Assembly (NCBI GenBank): GCA_945643635.1
Contig: CALZFC010000033.1
Location: forward strand, 2,425,001-2,489,000
Source: Allodiplogaster sudhausi
Lineage: Eukaryota; Nematoda; Chromadorea; Rhabditida; Diplogasteridae
Reading direction: 5' to 3'
DNA: 64,000 bases
Below, one piece after another: positions 23,520 through 36,780 of the stretch. The translations under genes and the position numbers were made by a program. The notes under the pieces were generated by a model. The model saw only the letters and a list, made by a program, of their open reading frames with translations, ran no database searches and was not told the DNA's origin. Each line of letters starts with the position of its first letter. Position 1 is the stretch's first letter.

Positions 23520-26500
23520 GAGAGAGCGGCTTTTGGCGGATTGCATGAAGACAGCAGCAGTGTGGTCATCCGGGAGCCACGCCGGATTTAGCCGCTGGTG
23601 AAGACCGGAAGGACCACTTGTACAATGTGGACTGTTGGGAGGGGTGGGAGCCGAAAGAGGGAGATAAAAAGAGGGAGGGGGAGAGAGAGCGCGAGCGAGA
23701 GAATGAGAGAGAGATAAAAGTGGCTGGATGAGAGTCCTGCCTGGAAGGGCTTAGCATCGTACAGCAGTAGAAGGAAGTAGTAGATGTTCGCGAGACGGCC
23801 GTCCACTCTGCCTGGAGACGGGCCACTCCCACGGGCGGATCAGGTTTCGGCCCCCTCCGGAAAAGCCTTGACCGCTATGGACCTCCTTCTCGCTCCTTCT
23901 GCAGCAGACCAGGCCAATCTCCCTCCTCTTCCAATTGAAGTGGTAGTATTAGTTCCACGGTGCGACCACGCGAGACAGAAGGTGCCCAAAATTAGCCTCC
24001 TTCCATCTTCGTTATTCTCAGAGACAAAGGCAGACTGAACCTGTTCATTTCTGTTGGTTTCGAAAAGTGCTGAACTTTTAAAAAAGGATTTTTTTTAAAC
24101 TTTCATTTCCCTAAAAAAAGCACCGGTAACAATCAACATTATGTTGGCTGCTGGTGCTGTGTGTTCTTTTCGTGCGATTAAAAACCAAGAGAAAAGCCGT
24201 TCTTCCCGAGGGGGCAGCAGCATTTACCGGTATGTCCCATTCTCGCTGCAATCACAAAGAAAATAGTCCTGTCACTTTGTAAATGACTTCGAAGTCGTGA
24301 CATATCCCCCTTTCTCGCTCATTTCTCTCCACCTCTCTCATCTTTCTCTCTCTCTCTCTCTCTTTTCTCTTATTTCTCTCCTCCTCTCTCTTCCTTTCTC
24401 ATCTCTCTCTCTCATTTCTCTCTCATCATTCTCTTTCATCTCTGTCTCTCTCATCTGTCCAAAGCAAATTTGTTGCCGTTCGGAACGAACATCTCAGCTG
24501 GTTCCGCCGGTAGCCATGAAGACAAAAGCCCTTGCAGAAAACTCGCTCAGAATCTTACTTTCCTCTCGCTTCTTCATTCCCTCGCCGATATTCTCTCGTT
24601 CTTTTTCTCTTTCATCCTCGCTCGCTTCTTTCCCTCTCTCTCTCTCTCTCGCTCTCTCTCTCTCACTCTCTCTTTCTCTCTCTCTCTCTCCGCTCTCGCT
24701 CTTCATATATCCTATGCTTGCTGGAACGGACATAGTCTTTTGACTTCTAGCATAAAACCCCTCATCTTTTTGTTTCCCGTGAAGGCGCAAGCAAATGGTT
24801 GCTTTGTCACATTCCACACTTGAAAATGCCTTGCGTGAATTTTCGAGAGTTTGCACTCTGACCTTTTCGATATACGCTCGTAAAGAGAACAATAGCCTTT
24901 TCAAAAGGCTGCAAGTCCTGGTCCAAAGTTAATCGCATTGGTCATTTTTTGCCACAAAATTTCTCACCATTAGACATGCTTCAATTCTAACTTCAGGAAA
25001 TATTCTCGGATGAGACATCACAACAATTACTATTATAATTTGTCGGCATCAGGGTTAACATGGAAAAAGGCGATACACTGTGTTGTGACGGATTAGTGTA
25101 TGACACATAATTAACTTGTTACATATAATTCTCCCTTTGTTACCGCGATCTTAGTTGCATTTTTCTTTTCTGCTATTCGGAGAGCAGTTACATTAAAAAA
25201 AAACAATTCTACTAAGTTGGGGTAATCCCTCCCAGATTGCAGAAATAAAAAAATTTCCAATTTTTCGCCCAGCAGGAAATTCAGACGAATTGACATCGGT
25301 GTTCACAATTGCCCCATCCAGAGAAAAGATTATCTTGTATTTTCTTGGATACATTTTGGAAGGATTCAAAAAAATTCCTGTGCATTCTGAGGGCGCAGCT
25401 TCTTCGTATTAGCCGCTGCGTACATTCACTGATTTTGTTAGCGCTCTTGCTGCCTACTCTCTCTCTCCCACTCTCACCTTATCTTCCTTTCTTTCCCTTT
25501 CTGATTCTCTCTCCTTCTGCATTTATCTTTCACTCATATCTTTGCCTGTCTCTTTCACTTTGTTCCCACTTTTCCATCCTGTTTCATAAGTGACTTGTCT
25601 AGCCAACGACGACGGAGAAGCCCAACCCAATCGCGTTAGAGATACCGTACATCTCTTGAAGAGTTCAGCGAGGAAGATGCTAACGACGTGGAGAAGGCAA
25701 TTCGCAACAGAAAAAATAAAATGTATATACACTCTTTCCATTGCTCTATCCATCTCCCTGTCATTGCTAGATTTGACATGTTTCCATTGTCTTCTCGAAA
25801 ATGGCATTTGATTCTAAAGTGTCTCCTGACCACTGGGGAGTCCCCCGTGGTCAGCCACTTCGGTCTACGTGGACCTTTCTCTTCTTTCTTTTCTATGCTT
25901 CGCTGGTGTCTCTTTCAGCTTCTTGCTTTTACTTTTTTCCGAACATCCGACAAAGGAGAAAGTTCGAATGCGTGTGCCAGGCACAATCGGATAGAGAGAG
26001 AGAGAGAGAGATAGAAAAGGAGGGCCAGGACGAGAAAAGATGGAGAGGGAGAGAAAGAGACAGAGAGAGCGAGAAAGGGTGCGAGAAAAAGTGAGAGACA
26101 GAGAGAGAAAGCGAAGGGTGTGAGAGAAAATCAGAGAGAGGGAGAGAGTCAAAGAAGGGAGTATGGGGAAAATAAAAGAGAGTATGAAGAACAGCGTGGC
26201 TTCTCCCTGGGGTGCCCACTCAGTGGCCGTTTCTTAGTCGTCTTCTCCCTCCTCTCGACCCCTCTCGACTCCTTTGCAATGCCTCTTCGAGCCCTCCCCC
26301 AGGCTTTTCCTCTTGAGCGTTCTCTGCTGTGAGATGGCACCATAAGTGGCTTGTAAGGAGACGGAGAGAGCGATCTTGACGTCCGGATGGAGAAGGAGGA
26401 GAGAATAGGAAAATGAGAGACAAAGTGAGAGAGAGGCGAGATGGCGGAAAACGAAAAAAATCGAGAAGATACGAGTGAAAGAAGGAGCGTAAGTAGTAGA

Positions 26501-27014
26501 AGAGAAAGTCAGCTTCTCGCTATTTTCTCGCTATCTCATCCTTTATGCACCCTCTCTCCTTCCCTCTCTCTTCCCCTCGCTCTTTCTCTCATTTTCTATA
26601 TTTCCCCAATCGTCCCCCTCGTCACTCTTCCTTTCATTCTTTTGCTTCGAGTAGTCCCCTTTTTGTCGTTCTCGAACGTCTGTCGCTGGGGCTGGAACGG
26701 GCAGGGAAAATAAAAGAGACACGGACCAGAACCCAGACTGAGTGCACTTCTATTTCCGAGGGCAAGGCAGGGTCGGGGAATAGAGAGAGAGAGAGGGAGA
26801 GAGAGAGAGGGAGGGAGAGAGGGAGAGGGAGATGGGGAAATGTAGACACCGAGAATAAAATTGAGACGGAGAAGAAGAAGGAAAGAGAGTCAAAGAAATG
26901 AAACTGAAGAAAAGGAGACACCAGGAAGGACAGATTGCGCACACTATCTACGTTTCATGCCATGTTATCCGAGCGCTTCAATGTCATGTTTTATTTTGAA
27001 TACCGATGTGCATA

Positions 27015-27059
27015 TATGTATGTATGTATGTATGTATATATATATATATATATATATAT
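27015..27059. repeat. (TATG)n/(TA)n microsatellite
   Basis: A TATGTATG run passes into an uninterrupted TA dinucleotide run. Similar GTATGT clusters recur through the window, for example at 27075-27105 and 59381-59413. Confidence 0.85.
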
Positions 27060-27343
27060 CGTCATCTTGGTACTATGTATGTATGTATGTACATATGTAT
27101 GTACTTAATATGCATCTCTCACTCACGTTTGCATATGCCTCTCTCTCTCTTACTTGCTCTCTCTCTCTTTTCTCTCTTTCCTCTCTCACTTAGAATAAGT
27201 TCCAGATATCTTATCACTGTCGTTTCAATTCCGGCATCTTTCGCCTTCTCCTTGCCGTTCCCGATGGAGACAATCGAATTGAACTCTGTTGCAGCGCCGC
27301 TTCTCTTTGTCTTCCTGCGGATGCATTCGAACGTCGTCTGGTC

Positions 27344-27394
<51 letters not shown>

Positions 27395-27437
27395 TAGAGA
27401 GAGCGGAAGTGAGGGAGAGATAAGGAACAGGGAGAAT

Positions 27438-27477
<40 letters not shown>

Positions 27478-28088
27478 GGAGAATAGAAAGAGAGAGGGAG
27501 ATGTAAAGAGAGGGAGACATAAAGCGAGAGAGCGAAAGATAAAGAGAGCAGATGAAATCCGGCGGAGTACCAGCGGCAGTGCCACTTCCTGAATACGCAT
27601 CACTCGCCGTGCGGTTGCCTCTTTTCGGACATCCTAATGGACATTTGAATGCAGATTCAACTTACGCTAAATGACGTGCAAGAAAAAGTCAAGGCAGGCG
27701 TTCGCCAGTAGAAATCTGCACAGCAAGAATGCCTTGCAACTTCTTGATTCCCTTTTTAATAATTCTCGTGAAATTTACAGTGTCTTCTTAGTGATGATAA
27801 TCATACAGGCGAATAGAAAAGCAAAGTTGTGACTGACAATGGGAGTTCTTTTCTGATTTGATGGCTTTTTTGTGGAATTCAATATTTTCATTAGCCAATT
27901 TGATCTTGCATGTCCACATTGCTGACGTCATTTTATAGCAACCCAATTACTTTGTTGTCACCTCGTATGCAGGATCGCTGTATCAATACTACCAATGTCA
28001 TTTCGTCTCTCCGAATCTTTAGCACACAGATTAGAGGCGCCGCTCGTCGCATAAATCACACCGACTATATCAACTAGGCTCGGCTTGA

Positions 28089-28093
<5 letters not shown>

Positions 28094-28128
<35 letters not shown>
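28094..28128. repeat. (CT)n microsatellite
   Basis: An uninterrupted CT run of about 35 bases with a second CT run about 50 bases further on. Confidence 0.9.
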
Positions 28129-28130
<2 letters not shown>

Positions 28131-31100
28131 GCTCTCTCTCTTTCTCATTCCCTTCCTAACAAAACCATTCTCTAATATCTCTCTCTCTCTCTCTCTCTCT
28201 GTCAAAAGCCAAAACACGCGGATTAGAAGCGTATCGTAGTCGTCAAATCACGATGCTTTCCATGCATTCAAAGAGTACCTCTCTTCTGGAAACTGGCCAC
28301 TTCTTGCACAGCATACTCAGAAATCTGGTCGTTATCCGGCGAATTTATTGGGTATTTACAGGACAAAGTCTTTCATTGGTAAAGGAGGTCGATATCCGAA
28401 GAACTAGGTGAGATTAAAATTGAATTAAAAACTCTGAACGTAGTTTTGTCTTTCTTCGGAGAAAAAGCCATGTTCCTGGCCTGCCCCCACCCATTCAGCA
28501 TTGTTTCTTATCGTTTTATCCTTGCTTTGTCGCTCTCGTTTTCCTCGGGAGCCCATTTCTATTGCTTTTTGCTTTGCCTTTGTGCTCTCGCAATGAGCCA
28601 ATTTCTAGGAGATGCCATGTCCATATATCTTATTTTATCTTAACCTCTTTATCTCTTGCTTTCCTACATCTCTGTCTCCCTCCGTTCCTCTCTCTCTCTC
28701 TCTCTCTCTCTCTTTGTCTTTCCCTCTCTGCAACTTCTCTCCTCATTCCACCAGTTGCTGCTTAAGTCGCCTCGGGTGTTTCATGGCAACGTTCCTCAGG
28801 CTCGCTCTCAATGGTCGACTTCTCTCTATTTCTCTCTCAGTTTCTGGATCTCTTTCACTCTCTCTTCCTCTGTCTCGTTCTAATTTTTTTCTCTTTCTCC
28901 TCGCACTTACTTGAGCAGTCTCGCTTTTTTCAGCTATGTAATTTCCTCCGTCGTCTGTTGCATTCTCTCATTTCGACTTTTGTTCTATCCTTTCAGGATG
29001 CCATTCCCTTTTCGTTCTACATTGTAGCCCAACTAAATGCATTACTCTATTTCTCTCTCTCTCGTGCTGTCCATGACTCTCTCATTCTGTCTCTCTCTCG
29101 CATCACTTCTCTCTTCCTCTCTCGGGGCCCGTTCAAGAGAAACAAAGATGAGGCTATTGCACTTATATTCGCAGGCGCTTCTCCATTACAGCTAAATGGT
29201 CTCCTCTCTTTAGCCGAGTCGCCTCAGTTCATGACGTCTCTTCTTCTCGCTGCATATAAGTGCGGACACTGTGTTTGTCTTCTTGCAAATTTAGTTCCTG
29301 ATGATCTCTCTCTCCATCTTTCTGTCTAACTGTATCTTTCTCTCTATCTCTCTCTTTCTCTCTATCTCTCTCAGTACTTCCTGCTCTCTTTATCTCCGCC
29401 CTGTGCATCTGATGAGTTCACTCTCCCCCCTCTCCTTACGCATGTCACTTCCTTATAGATATGGTAGAGCCGAGTGCTTTATTCGTTAAAGCTTTCCTCG
29501 AGTGAGACGCAATCAACCGTACATACTTTCTCTCTCTTTGCTTCTCTAATTCTCGCTCTCCCTCCGGCTCTCTCAACTCTATTTCTCTCTCTCTCCCTCC
29601 GGCTCTCTCTCTCTCTTTCTCTCTCTCTCTTCTCTCAGCTCCTAAACGACTCTGTCGGGACGCTATCCGTGCCGGACTGCAAGCATGGAACGGCTGGCCT
29701 TTTGGAACAACATTTTCTTCTACACTGCTAATTTCTCTATCTCTCTATCTCTCTCACTTTCCCTCTCACTCTCTCAATTCTCTCTCTCTTTCCTGCCACC
29801 TACTCTCATATGCGCTCATTGTCAGTTTCTTGGTGAGACCACTCGCTCGTCATCTAATTCTCTCAGTTCTGTGCACTCTCTGCCTGCCGTTGTCCACCTC
29901 ACAACTGGGCTTCTACGACACTGCGTTGCCAATGGTGAACACGCGTTGCTTTGTGCTTGAAGGCGTGAGGAGAGAGAGTGTAAGAGAAAGAGAGAAGACA
30001 GAGAGAGACTGAGAAAGAGAGAAGAGAGTGAGTCTGAGACAGAGAGAAGAGAGAGAGAGTGTCTGAGAAAGAGAGAGAGGACAGGGCAAGAGCTGGTCAC
30101 TACCCCTGAGGCAGCCAGCACAGAGTGAAGGCTGAAGGAGAACGGGAGCTACTCGCCACCTTCTGCCAGACTTGACTTTTTCGAAAGGTCCCACTTTCCA
30201 GATATCTTTATTTTATTGTAAGAAGAAGAATATTGCCGATAATGCCTGTCTGCTTTGCGAGTACGTCTCATGATTCCCTCTACAGCGTTCCGCTAGTATC
30301 GCAACAACAACAATTTCGTCTCGGTTTCTCCTTCTTTTCTCTAACCTGCATACGGTATGCTACCGTCAGGCGACTCAGGGAATGTCCTCTTAGATGTTCC
30401 GGCTGTTATTGCTTCGATTCTAAGTATTCTCTCTCTCTTTCTCTCTACCTCCTTTTTCTGTCTCTCTTTCTCTCTCTCTACATATCCCTCTTCTCTATCT
30501 CTCCAAAAACAAATTGCCTGGCGCATTTGATGACTGAATTACGCAGCTCCCTTACCCGTGCCGAGAATATGATGCAGGGTTACTCTCAATGTACTTTTCC
30601 TTCGCACAATAATTCCTTTCGTTTTTCTCCTGGCTCTTAAGGTTCTTGACGCCTCAGCTTCTCTCCTACTCTGCACCCTTCTCTCTCCCATCTCCCTCTC
30701 TTCCTCCGTCTCTCTCTCTCCCCCTCTCTCCATATCTCCCACCTGATCACAGTATCGTGAATCTTTCCATGCGCAATTATGTGACATCTTCACCGTTCAC
30801 GCCAATTTATCTAGTGCTTTAGCTTTTCATAAAATCGCCTCACTCCTTTCGCGTTTTAATCTCTCTCCCGCTTTATCCATCTCTCTCTCTCTCTCTCTCT
30901 CTTACTTTCTCCAATTCTCTCTCTCACTCTCTCTCTCTCTTTCTCTCCTCCTTTTCTTCTCCGTCCATTTATGTCGAACTTCTGTGTGTTCCTTCTGTTG
31001 TTGTTGTTGTTGTTATTGCCTGCTTTGCTTGACACAAGAAGAGGAAGAGAAGGGGAGGGGAGGGGGTGCGCGAGTGGCAAGAGGAGACATAGGGTGAGAA

Positions 31101-31439
31101 GCTGATAGCTCATCTCTCTCCTTCCCCGCTTTCTCTTCCCAAGCACATTCCGATTTAAAGTACTTTTTATGCGATTTCTATGGTGTTTGTGGTCCATTTG
31201 TCAGATAGAGTCTAGACGAGCCATCATGCTAAACAGATCAATATCATAATTGCTCTTTGATCTCCCTTTTCCCGCTCGAAAGCTTCTCTTCTTCCGTTGG
31301 AATTCTCTTTATACCTCCCCTCTCTATCTCTTTCTCTCTAGTGACAATTCGCCGTGTGCTTTGGTGTTCCGCATCGTCACTGCCGGGGTGATTGATAGGA
31401 CAACATACGCTCAAGGAGCCTCTTCCGAAGGCAGATCGC

Positions 31440-31560
31440 ACTCCCCTCATCTCCTCTCTCCCTCCCTCTCACTCTCCTTCCCTCTCTCTCTCCCTCCCTC
31501 CCTCTCACTCTCCTTCCCTCTCTCCCTCCCTCCCTCTCACTCTCCCTCTGACCCGCTCAC
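31440..31560. repeat. CT-rich tandem minisatellite
   Basis: An approximately 30-40 base CT-rich unit containing CACTCTCCTTCCCTCTC is repeated about three times with small length changes. It lies in the gene-poor centre. Confidence 0.6.
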
Positions 31561-31745
31561 TCTCTATCTCTGTCTCGCTTTCACACCCTCTATCTGTTCC
31601 GGTCGTTGGTAGAGACAAAGGCAGACATATTCATTTTCGCCAAAGTGCAGCGCAATATATGCATGCAGCTGTTTTCAAAAGTTCGCAGTTCATTGCACGT
31701 TTCCCTGCAAGACTATAATCCTCTTTCTCTCCCCCCCCCTCTCTC

Positions 31746-31783
<38 letters not shown>

Positions 31784-32755
31784 TCTTTGCTCGCTTCGCC
31801 GCTATCTCGTGCAAAGCTTACAAATGTCTGCGATATTCGCCTTGACTGATTGGCTTACTCCAATGCCATGATATATCTTCCCACCCCTCCGCTGGCGTGA
31901 CAATTTCGTTGTCGTCCTGCCTGCACGGTCTCTTCTGCTTATTCCTCCAACCTACCAATTTCACGGCCCGCTTCACCCGCCCACCCACTCACAGGCCATA
32001 ATCAAAAGACAGGAGCAAAACGCATTACTCACTCCCGACAACCACACACACGCTCTTGTTATTGCTACCGGAGAAGTAGAAGGAAAGGGAAAAGAAGCAG
32101 ACTGGCGAAGAAAAAGTTGATGAAGAAATGGCATTTTACGGATGCGGCACTCCGGATTGGTTTAAAACACGTAGGTACATTGTAAATTTTATGCAAATGT
32201 CCGCCTGATATGATAAAAATGGGTACTTAATGAAAAGAGGAAGTACTTAAGGCTTCATTGGAATGCACATTTTAATTTATTGCAAGCTCTTATGTCGGTC
32301 TCTCCCTGTCGCCTTCGCTTCTTCTCTCTCGCCTTTCTCTTCCCCTTCCGATCTTTCTCTCCCTCTCCTTCTCTTCCTATCTTTCTCTTCCTCTCTTTCT
32401 CTCCTTCTCTTTCTCTCCCTCTCTTTCTCTCCCTGTCTGCCATCCTCTTGAGGGAAACTGCTTGCGTTTACTTCAGACTAGCTCACGCGATTCTTTTTTT
32501 CTTCAAGAAATCTTTGCCAACATTGCGCATCCTCTTTTTCTTCTTCTTATTTTTTGCTTCTGTCAAGCATAACGCCTTGTTCTTTTATCATATTCCATTC
32601 TGTCTACTTTCTTATGCATATTTCTTATACTTCTCTTCTACGTCTACATCTCTTTTTCTTGCTCTGTTCTATTGCCCTGCGAACTTGTCAACTCCCGCAA
32701 CGCGCTGCAGAACTTAGCTAAACTTGACGTGCAGAACATAGAGCAAGAAAGATAG

Positions 32756-32794
<39 letters not shown>

Positions 32795-32840
32795 TAAGAT
32801 GTGAGATAGATTGTGATTGTATGGAGTGTGGGAGAGATAG

Positions 32841-33282
32841 ATTAACAATTAACAATTAACAATTTATCGTTGTATCAGGCCGATTGTGGGATGAGCACAG
32901 GGATGTTATAGGCCGAACGTCAACTTCGTTGCGGGATATGAGTGAGAGGGAGAGAAAGTGGTCAGGGAAGATGGTCTCGCCAGCGAATGGATGGACGACC
33001 GGGCCTACGTCGATGAACTGCTTCGTAGGGGATCCAGTAGGTGGAGATGTAGGCCCACCGATTCTGTTCCATTTGGTCGATCTTGATTGCCCAATCCATC
33101 TTCCTCTTGAATGCCATCTTGAGCCAATCCTTGATTCCTGTCCAGCGTCTCAGGTCCACATTCCTTATCCGATCTTGAAGGGTCACACCAAGCATCGCAC
33201 GCTCCATTCTTCTTTGCGCTCTTTCTAACCTCTCGCGCCCACTTCTATCGAGGGTCCAACACTCTGATCCATACAAAACCAC
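32841..33282 (-). mobile_element. 3' end of an RTE-like non-LTR retrotransposon (5'-truncated)
   Basis: The complement of 33282-32962 encodes a reverse-transcriptase C-terminal tail with the hallmark VLYGSECWTL, then RLERAQRRMERAMLGV, LQDRIRN, DLRRWTGIKD, and RRPGRPSIRW. This arrangement is typical of RTE/CR1-type reverse transcriptases that are common in nematode genomes. The palm and fingers motifs and the endonuclease are absent, so the copy is a 5'-truncated insertion, as usual for target-primed reverse transcription. Downstream on the same strand, at 32841-32861, three copies of the 7-base unit ATTAACA lie in tandem; short 3' tail repeats are characteristic of RTE elements. The frame ends before the tail, and there may be decay there. 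Confidence 0.85.
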
Positions 33283-33630
33283 GGGGGTAACGTAGATAGG
33301 TTAGTATTATAAGAGTTAGAGAGGGACGGATCGAGTAGGGAGAGAGAAAGAGAGTGAGGTCAGAGCGAGGGAGAAAGAGGAATCTTATGGTTATAAGACG
33401 AAAAAGAGAGCGTGCCACTGGCATATCCAACGTTCACTTTCTGATGCGTTCCTTGTGAAGAAGAGTCTGAGAATTGAATGTGAGAGTTGGACAAGATAAA
33501 GCAAAGGAGCTACATAAGTTGGCTGAGGAAGATTGCAAGAGAAGAAAGGAAAAGAGAGAATACACTTAGTGAAAGAGTGTAAGAGAGAGCAAGAGATAGA
33601 GAGCGAGCAAGTGAGAGAGAAAGAAAGGGA

Positions 33631-33670
<40 letters not shown>

Positions 33671-34206
33671 AGAGTTGCCAGCGTGCATGCACTTCCTTCG
33701 TCGTCAGCATGGTGTCCTTGTCCTCGCCTTCCGCTCTGTCTTGGCCATCTCTTCTGTGGTCAATCTCTTTTACCCTACGAACTCTTCCGTTGCAAGTTTT
33801 GCACAAATTCTTTCCATTCCTACTCGTTATCTATCTCTTTAAATTCTAACACTGACGTCTCTAAAAAGTGCGACTGAAATAGATATCTAACAATAAGAAA
33901 AGTTTCTTTCTTCATTTTTTCTTGGTTGTTCAGACTCGGAGTGCACTTATCGTTAGGGATCTGAGAGATCCTTCGGTGACTTCAAAGGATTTGGTCGAAA
34001 AAGATATGAAGATAAAAACAAGCAAGGGTTTCCTCCAGATGATCGGCAGATTTTTTGTTCTTTACCCTTTTTTACTATTCACCACATTAAGAGGTAGGCG
34101 GCAAAACATTTTCTCGCTAATGCGATTGGAATATATCTTGAAGCTATTTGTACCTTTGCCTACTTTCTATTTCTTCTCTCTTTCACGCACCACCCTCTCT
34201 ACCTAT

Positions 34207-34257
<51 letters not shown>
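34207..34257. repeat. (CT)n microsatellite
   Basis: A nearly uninterrupted CT run of about 50 bases, one of the longest in the window; another lies at about 34440-34487. Confidence 0.9.
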
Positions 34258-34260
<3 letters not shown>

Positions 34261-34437
34261 AATATTCCCTAATGGATTGTGTCAGGTGTGCGACTATAGT
34301 GTGCAACAGTGGACTCTTCTGCTCCTTCTCGCAGTAGCCTTCTCTGCTCATTTATGCAAGCCTTTGCTTCTGTGCTGATCGTACAATGGCGTTCTATATA
34401 TTTGTCTCCTGCTCCTGTTTCAATTCATCCACCTCAT

Positions 34438-34490
<53 letters not shown>

Positions 34491-35481
34491 CCACTGTTTC
34501 TTTCTCTAACTGTATATCGCTTCCCCCATTCTCTGTATCACATAATCATCAGCCCATACTATTGCAGCAGCACTCCCTCCCAAGTTACATATCCTTTTCG
34601 TGCATTTCTGATCCCGCCAACTTCCTTATCATTCTCTGCGTCTCTTCCATTTGCCTACTCCATCAACTCCTTTAATCTCTTGCCACAACAGATCACCTTT
34701 CCCGTCCATCGCTCCTCCTTTTCCTTGTCAGCCGCTCTATTTACCCATGCCCGGAGGCGCTTTGTCCCCTCCCACTGATGTCTCTCCCGCAGTTTGCCAG
34801 GTAGTTGGCCTTCCGTCTCGCTACCGACAACATCCTCTTCACTGTTTTCGTAAAGCTATTCAAATTCGAACTCTTTTGCTTAGATCGGTTGAAAAACATC
34901 TCTTTTGCTGTTCTCTAGCCACCCGCTCTGCTTGCCATGTCCCGCTGACCATCTCCATAATCCCTTATCTGCTTTCTTCATCCGTCCTGAGGTCTTCCTT
35001 GATGAATCTGCACGGGCGGCCGCCGTCAACAACAAGGCGTACTCCTGAGATACCGTAACTCACAAGAAGTCTGTCCTTTTCTCACAAGAAATCACTTATG
35101 ATTAATTCTAGCTGTCATTTTCGTAGGATGTAAATAACGATAATGAATATGACCTACGAGTAAATAGAATGGAAGTATAGTGGCTGTGAGGGATTAAGTA
35201 GCTGATGAAGAAGAAGAGGACTTCTTTGCACCGGCGCAATTTATAAGAGGGGCGAATAGAGGAAAAACTTGCTAGAGGATGTGTGCACAATAAGGAAATT
35301 GTTTTTGGCAAAGACGTCACAGTTAAGAAAGACGACAATGCTCTTTCCTTTTCCTTCTCCATTGTCTCTCTTTCTTTTTGCATCACTCTTTCTCCCTTAT
35401 TTTTTATCTGTTCCCTTCTTGTCCCTTCCTCTTCCTACATTCTCTTCCAAGGTTCCTTCTACCCGTATCTTCTCTCTCGTC

Positions 35482-35520
<39 letters not shown>

Positions 35521-36463
35521 TCTCTTATTCTTTCTTACTCTCTCTCCCTTCCCTCCAGTCGACTTTTCTCATTTCCTTGATGGCGCCTGCGGCCTTCGAT
35601 TCTCTTCGTTACTGCTGCTGTTCATGTCGTCAATCCTCTGAGGCGTCAAGGAGACATCTCCTTTGTCTTCGCCTTGTACTGCCTCGGTAGCCATGCGAAC
35701 GTCTTACAGAAAAAGAGAGAGCGAGAGTGAGAGAAAGAGAGAGGGAGAGAGAGAGGGATGCAGAGAGGAGAAAGAGAGAGGGAGAGAGAAAGTCGCTTCC
35801 TCTTCCTCCATTCAACTCTTTTTTCTCGCTTTAATTTTAAGGCTTTTTGCTTTTTCATTATTCTAAATGAAAAACCGCTTCTAATTAAGTTAAATTGAGA
35901 TATACAAGAGCTTTACTTCCTTATTGGCGGGTAGATCCAACTGTTCACGGAGGAGGAAGGAAGAGAAAGCTTGATGGTCTGCTATTCCATCATCTCCGCA
36001 AGATACCCGGTCTACAAAACGAAAGGACACATCGAACATACAATTCCTTTCCAGACTTTCTGTCATCTCTCTCTCTCTCTGTCACAACATGGCGCTTTTC
36101 TCTTTAGCGTCTCTCTGCTTCTCTTCTGATTCCATTCGTTTCTATCCAGGTAGTCGCTTTTAACCTGGCGTCGAGCTGGTCATAATTTATTAATCTTTCA
36201 AACCCACTGGAGGGTTTTTGATCATAAAGAGAGTGAGTTCCTGCAACTGCAGAAAAGCCATCGACTTGGTCAGTTAGCCCTGGCGACAAAGAATCGAAAG
36301 GTTCTTCCAACCGTCACTCCATAAGACTAGGAAATCCTCTGCAAGGCATATGGCAAATCAAGAAAGTCTTCCAGAAAGCCGTACAAAGTTTTTGCAGCCT
36401 GTATTTACAAATGGACGTCTTTCTGCAAATTAGTGAATGCCAAGAAAGGGGCCAGTCAGTGAA

Positions 36464-36625
36464 ATGAAAGCGCGAGTCTTCGCCCTCCTGCCTCTTTGCA
36501 TCGTGGCTGCTGCCCCGGCTGGTGTTCAGTCTTGGCCACTCGCTAATTACGTTCCGCCGTGTCACATGTTCGACTTTCCTCCCTCCTCAGATTCACTTCG
36601 GTGTCTTTTCGTCTCCAAGCATTAA
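36464..36625 (+). CDS. Possible small secreted peptide
   Basis: The frame from ATG 36464 gives 53 residues beginning MKARVFALLPLCIVAAAPAG, a good signal peptide, with a likely cleavage after GVQS, leaving a roughly 30-residue peptide with two Cys (PPCHMF and RCLF). Codons here are less repeat-like than in the surrounding CT tracts. An in-frame upstream ATG at 36437 exists. There is no visible family, and an acceptor-like CCTCAG inside the frame leaves open that this is part of a spliced gene or chance. Confidence 0.25.
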   Translation: MKARVFALLPLCIVAAAPAGVQSWPLANYVPPCHMFDFPPSSDSLRCLFVSKH

Positions 36626-36679
36626 TCAGCGTTTTTTGCTGTTTTATCTCTCTTTCTCTTTCCGTATCTCGCTCTGTTT

Positions 36680-36780
36680 CTCTCTGTGTGTCTCTCTCTC
36701 TCTGCCTCTCTTTCTCTCTGTGTCTCTCTCTCTCTGCCTCTCTTTCTCTGTGTCTCTCTCTGTCTCTTTCTTCATCTCCC
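36680..36780. repeat. CT/GT-rich tandem repeat
   Basis: A unit of roughly 45 bases (CTCTGTGTCTCTCTCTCT followed by GCCTCTCTTT) is repeated about twice with a partial third copy. Confidence 0.65.

Noticed and set aside
23784..24038. 84-codon plus-strand frame in a GC-richer patch
   Set aside because: Codon use is mixed, there are no domains, and no neighbouring exon is supported.
26861..27603. Long open frames on both strands (up to 166 codons) rich in Ser/Leu or Arg/Glu
   Set aside because: They are direct translations of CT/GA dinucleotide repeats; both strands are open for the same reason.
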